A stretch of DNA of 64,000 bases, taken from the NCBI RefSeq assembly GCF_900100535.1, contig NZ_FNDG01000009.1:143738-207737 (forward strand), written 5' to 3'. The DNA comes from Phytopseudomonas flavescens. Lineage in GTDB: Bacteria > Pseudomonadota > Gammaproteobacteria > Pseudomonadales > Pseudomonadaceae. Made by a program: the position numbers and the translations under genes. A model generated the notes under the pieces. That model saw only the letters and a list, made by a program, of their open reading frames with translations. It made no database searches and was not told the origin of the DNA. This document shows, piece by piece, positions 63,675 through 64,000 of the stretch (the first letter of the stretch is position 1; each line of letters opens with the position of its first letter).

Positions 63675-64000
63675 TGAATCGCCCCGGCTTTCCTAGACAC
63701 TTTCCAAGCTCTGGAAATAGCGCTTTTCAAAATCCACTGGCGATAGCTGCATAGCGCTGCTGTGCCGGCGTTTAGGGTTATAAAACATCTCGATGTAATC
63801 GAACACATCAGCGCGTGCTTCTTCACGAGTGCCGTAGGTTTTCCGCCTGATGCGTTCGCGCTTCAGCAGTTGGAAAAAGCTCTCTGCCACGGCGTTGTCG
63901 TGACAGTTACCGCGCCGGCTCATGCTACTGATTAGGTTGTTGGCCTTGAGGAAACTTTGCCAGTCCAGGCTGCTGAACTGGCTGCCCTGGTCTGAGTGGA
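63675..64000 (-). mobile_element. IS3-family insertion sequence, 3' end (runs off window)
   Basis: The terminal repeat TGAATCGCCCCGGCTTTCCT (from 63675), with the rest of the end GACAC, matches ends of IS3-group elements. The inner end of the transposase gene starts at 63693. The other terminal repeat lies beyond the window, so intactness cannot be judged. Confidence 0.82.
63693..64000 (-). CDS. IS3-family transposase OrfB, C-terminal part
   Basis: DDE transposase/integrase core, entering from the right edge of the window. The visible 102 residues include HSDQGSQFSS (second catalytic Asp), ISSMSRRGNCHDNAVAESFF (catalytic Glu) and the conserved tail YIEMFYNPKRRHSSAMQLSP. The catalytic motif is intact here, unlike the older IS3 remnant at 62041-62622. 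The N-terminal part and orfA lie outside. Confidence 0.9.
   Translation of the reverse strand, partial: HSDQGSQFSSLDWQSFLKANNLISSMSRRGNCHDNAVAESFFQLLKRERIRRKTYGTREEARADVFDYIEMFYNPKRRHSSAMQLSPVDFEKRYFQSLESV

Overview
The window reads as a high-GC chromosome segment of a Pseudomonas-type gammaproteobacterium. The best taxonomic pointers are the colR-colS locus followed by an LPS-modifying methyltransferase and an InaA-type kinase, the Pseudomonas-style RhlB helicase, the aapJQMP transporter, the eat-eutB-eutC ethanolamine set, YejK and an LPS/membrane-centred gene content. Several families of dispersed palindromic repeats typical of this genus lie between genes. No rRNA, tRNA, CRISPR array or replication origin was seen. 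Species assignment is not possible from the sequence alone.

Layout. 1-1.9 kb: the 3' end of thrC and a secreted endonuclease I on the opposite strand. 2.1-13.4 kb: the most distinctive unit, a co-directional eight-gene run (YjfI-like protein with an extra N-terminal domain, PspA/IM30, YqiJ OB-fold membrane protein, YqiK flotillin, a tiny acidic helical protein, a 1743-residue AAA+ ATPase, a rhomboid protease and a single-HKD phospholipase D-like protein). It starts behind a perfect 11-bp inverted repeat and looks like a membrane-surveillance or membrane-remodelling system built around a bacterial ESCRT-III homologue (PspA) plus an AAA+ machine. 13.4-18 kb: a DUF2157-like membrane protein, rhlB, a cNMP-fold/GGDEF cyclase and an esterase. 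18.4-22.8 kb: aapJQMP amino-acid ABC transporter ending in a dispersed repeat and a terminator. 22.9-25.6 kb: NTF2-like protein, phosphatidylcholine synthase, GIY-YIG protein, GST. 25.6-30.9 kb: ethanolamine permease and ammonia-lyase with a divergent AraC regulator.

30.9-36.5 kb is an accessory-looking stretch (DUF1349 protein, flavin monooxygenase with divergent LysR regulator, DAO-type oxidase) punctuated by three copies of a short intergenic motif, followed by an SDR gene. 36.6-40 kb returns to core genes (glutaredoxin, yejK, amino-acid exporter with divergent Lrp regulator). 40-42.3 kb is a small low-GC patch holding one clear integron attC site, a PD-(D/E)XK-like cassette gene directly behind it, a decayed cassette gene overlapping it, and two members of a dispersed repeat family. 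No integrase is present, so this looks like an integron remnant. 42.3-47 kb is the colRS locus with two sites that match the published ColR-box consensus, one in front of the LPS genes and one between colR and a divergent phosphatase gene. 46.9-49.9 kb carries arsB and chrA without their usual partners. 49.9-57.7 kb has a HAD hydrolase, an APC permease, an exported methyltransferase-like protein, sbcD without sbcC, a frameshifted chemoreceptor gene and an aldose sugar dehydrogenase.

57.9-61.5 kb: dctA and a fumarase/aspartase-superfamily lyase read away from a GntR/HutC regulator across a repeat-containing operator. 61.5-64 kb: a graveyard of a Sel1-repeat pseudogene, an IS256 fragment and an IS3 remnant, then a low-GC secreted orphan protein, then an IS3-family element that runs off the right edge.
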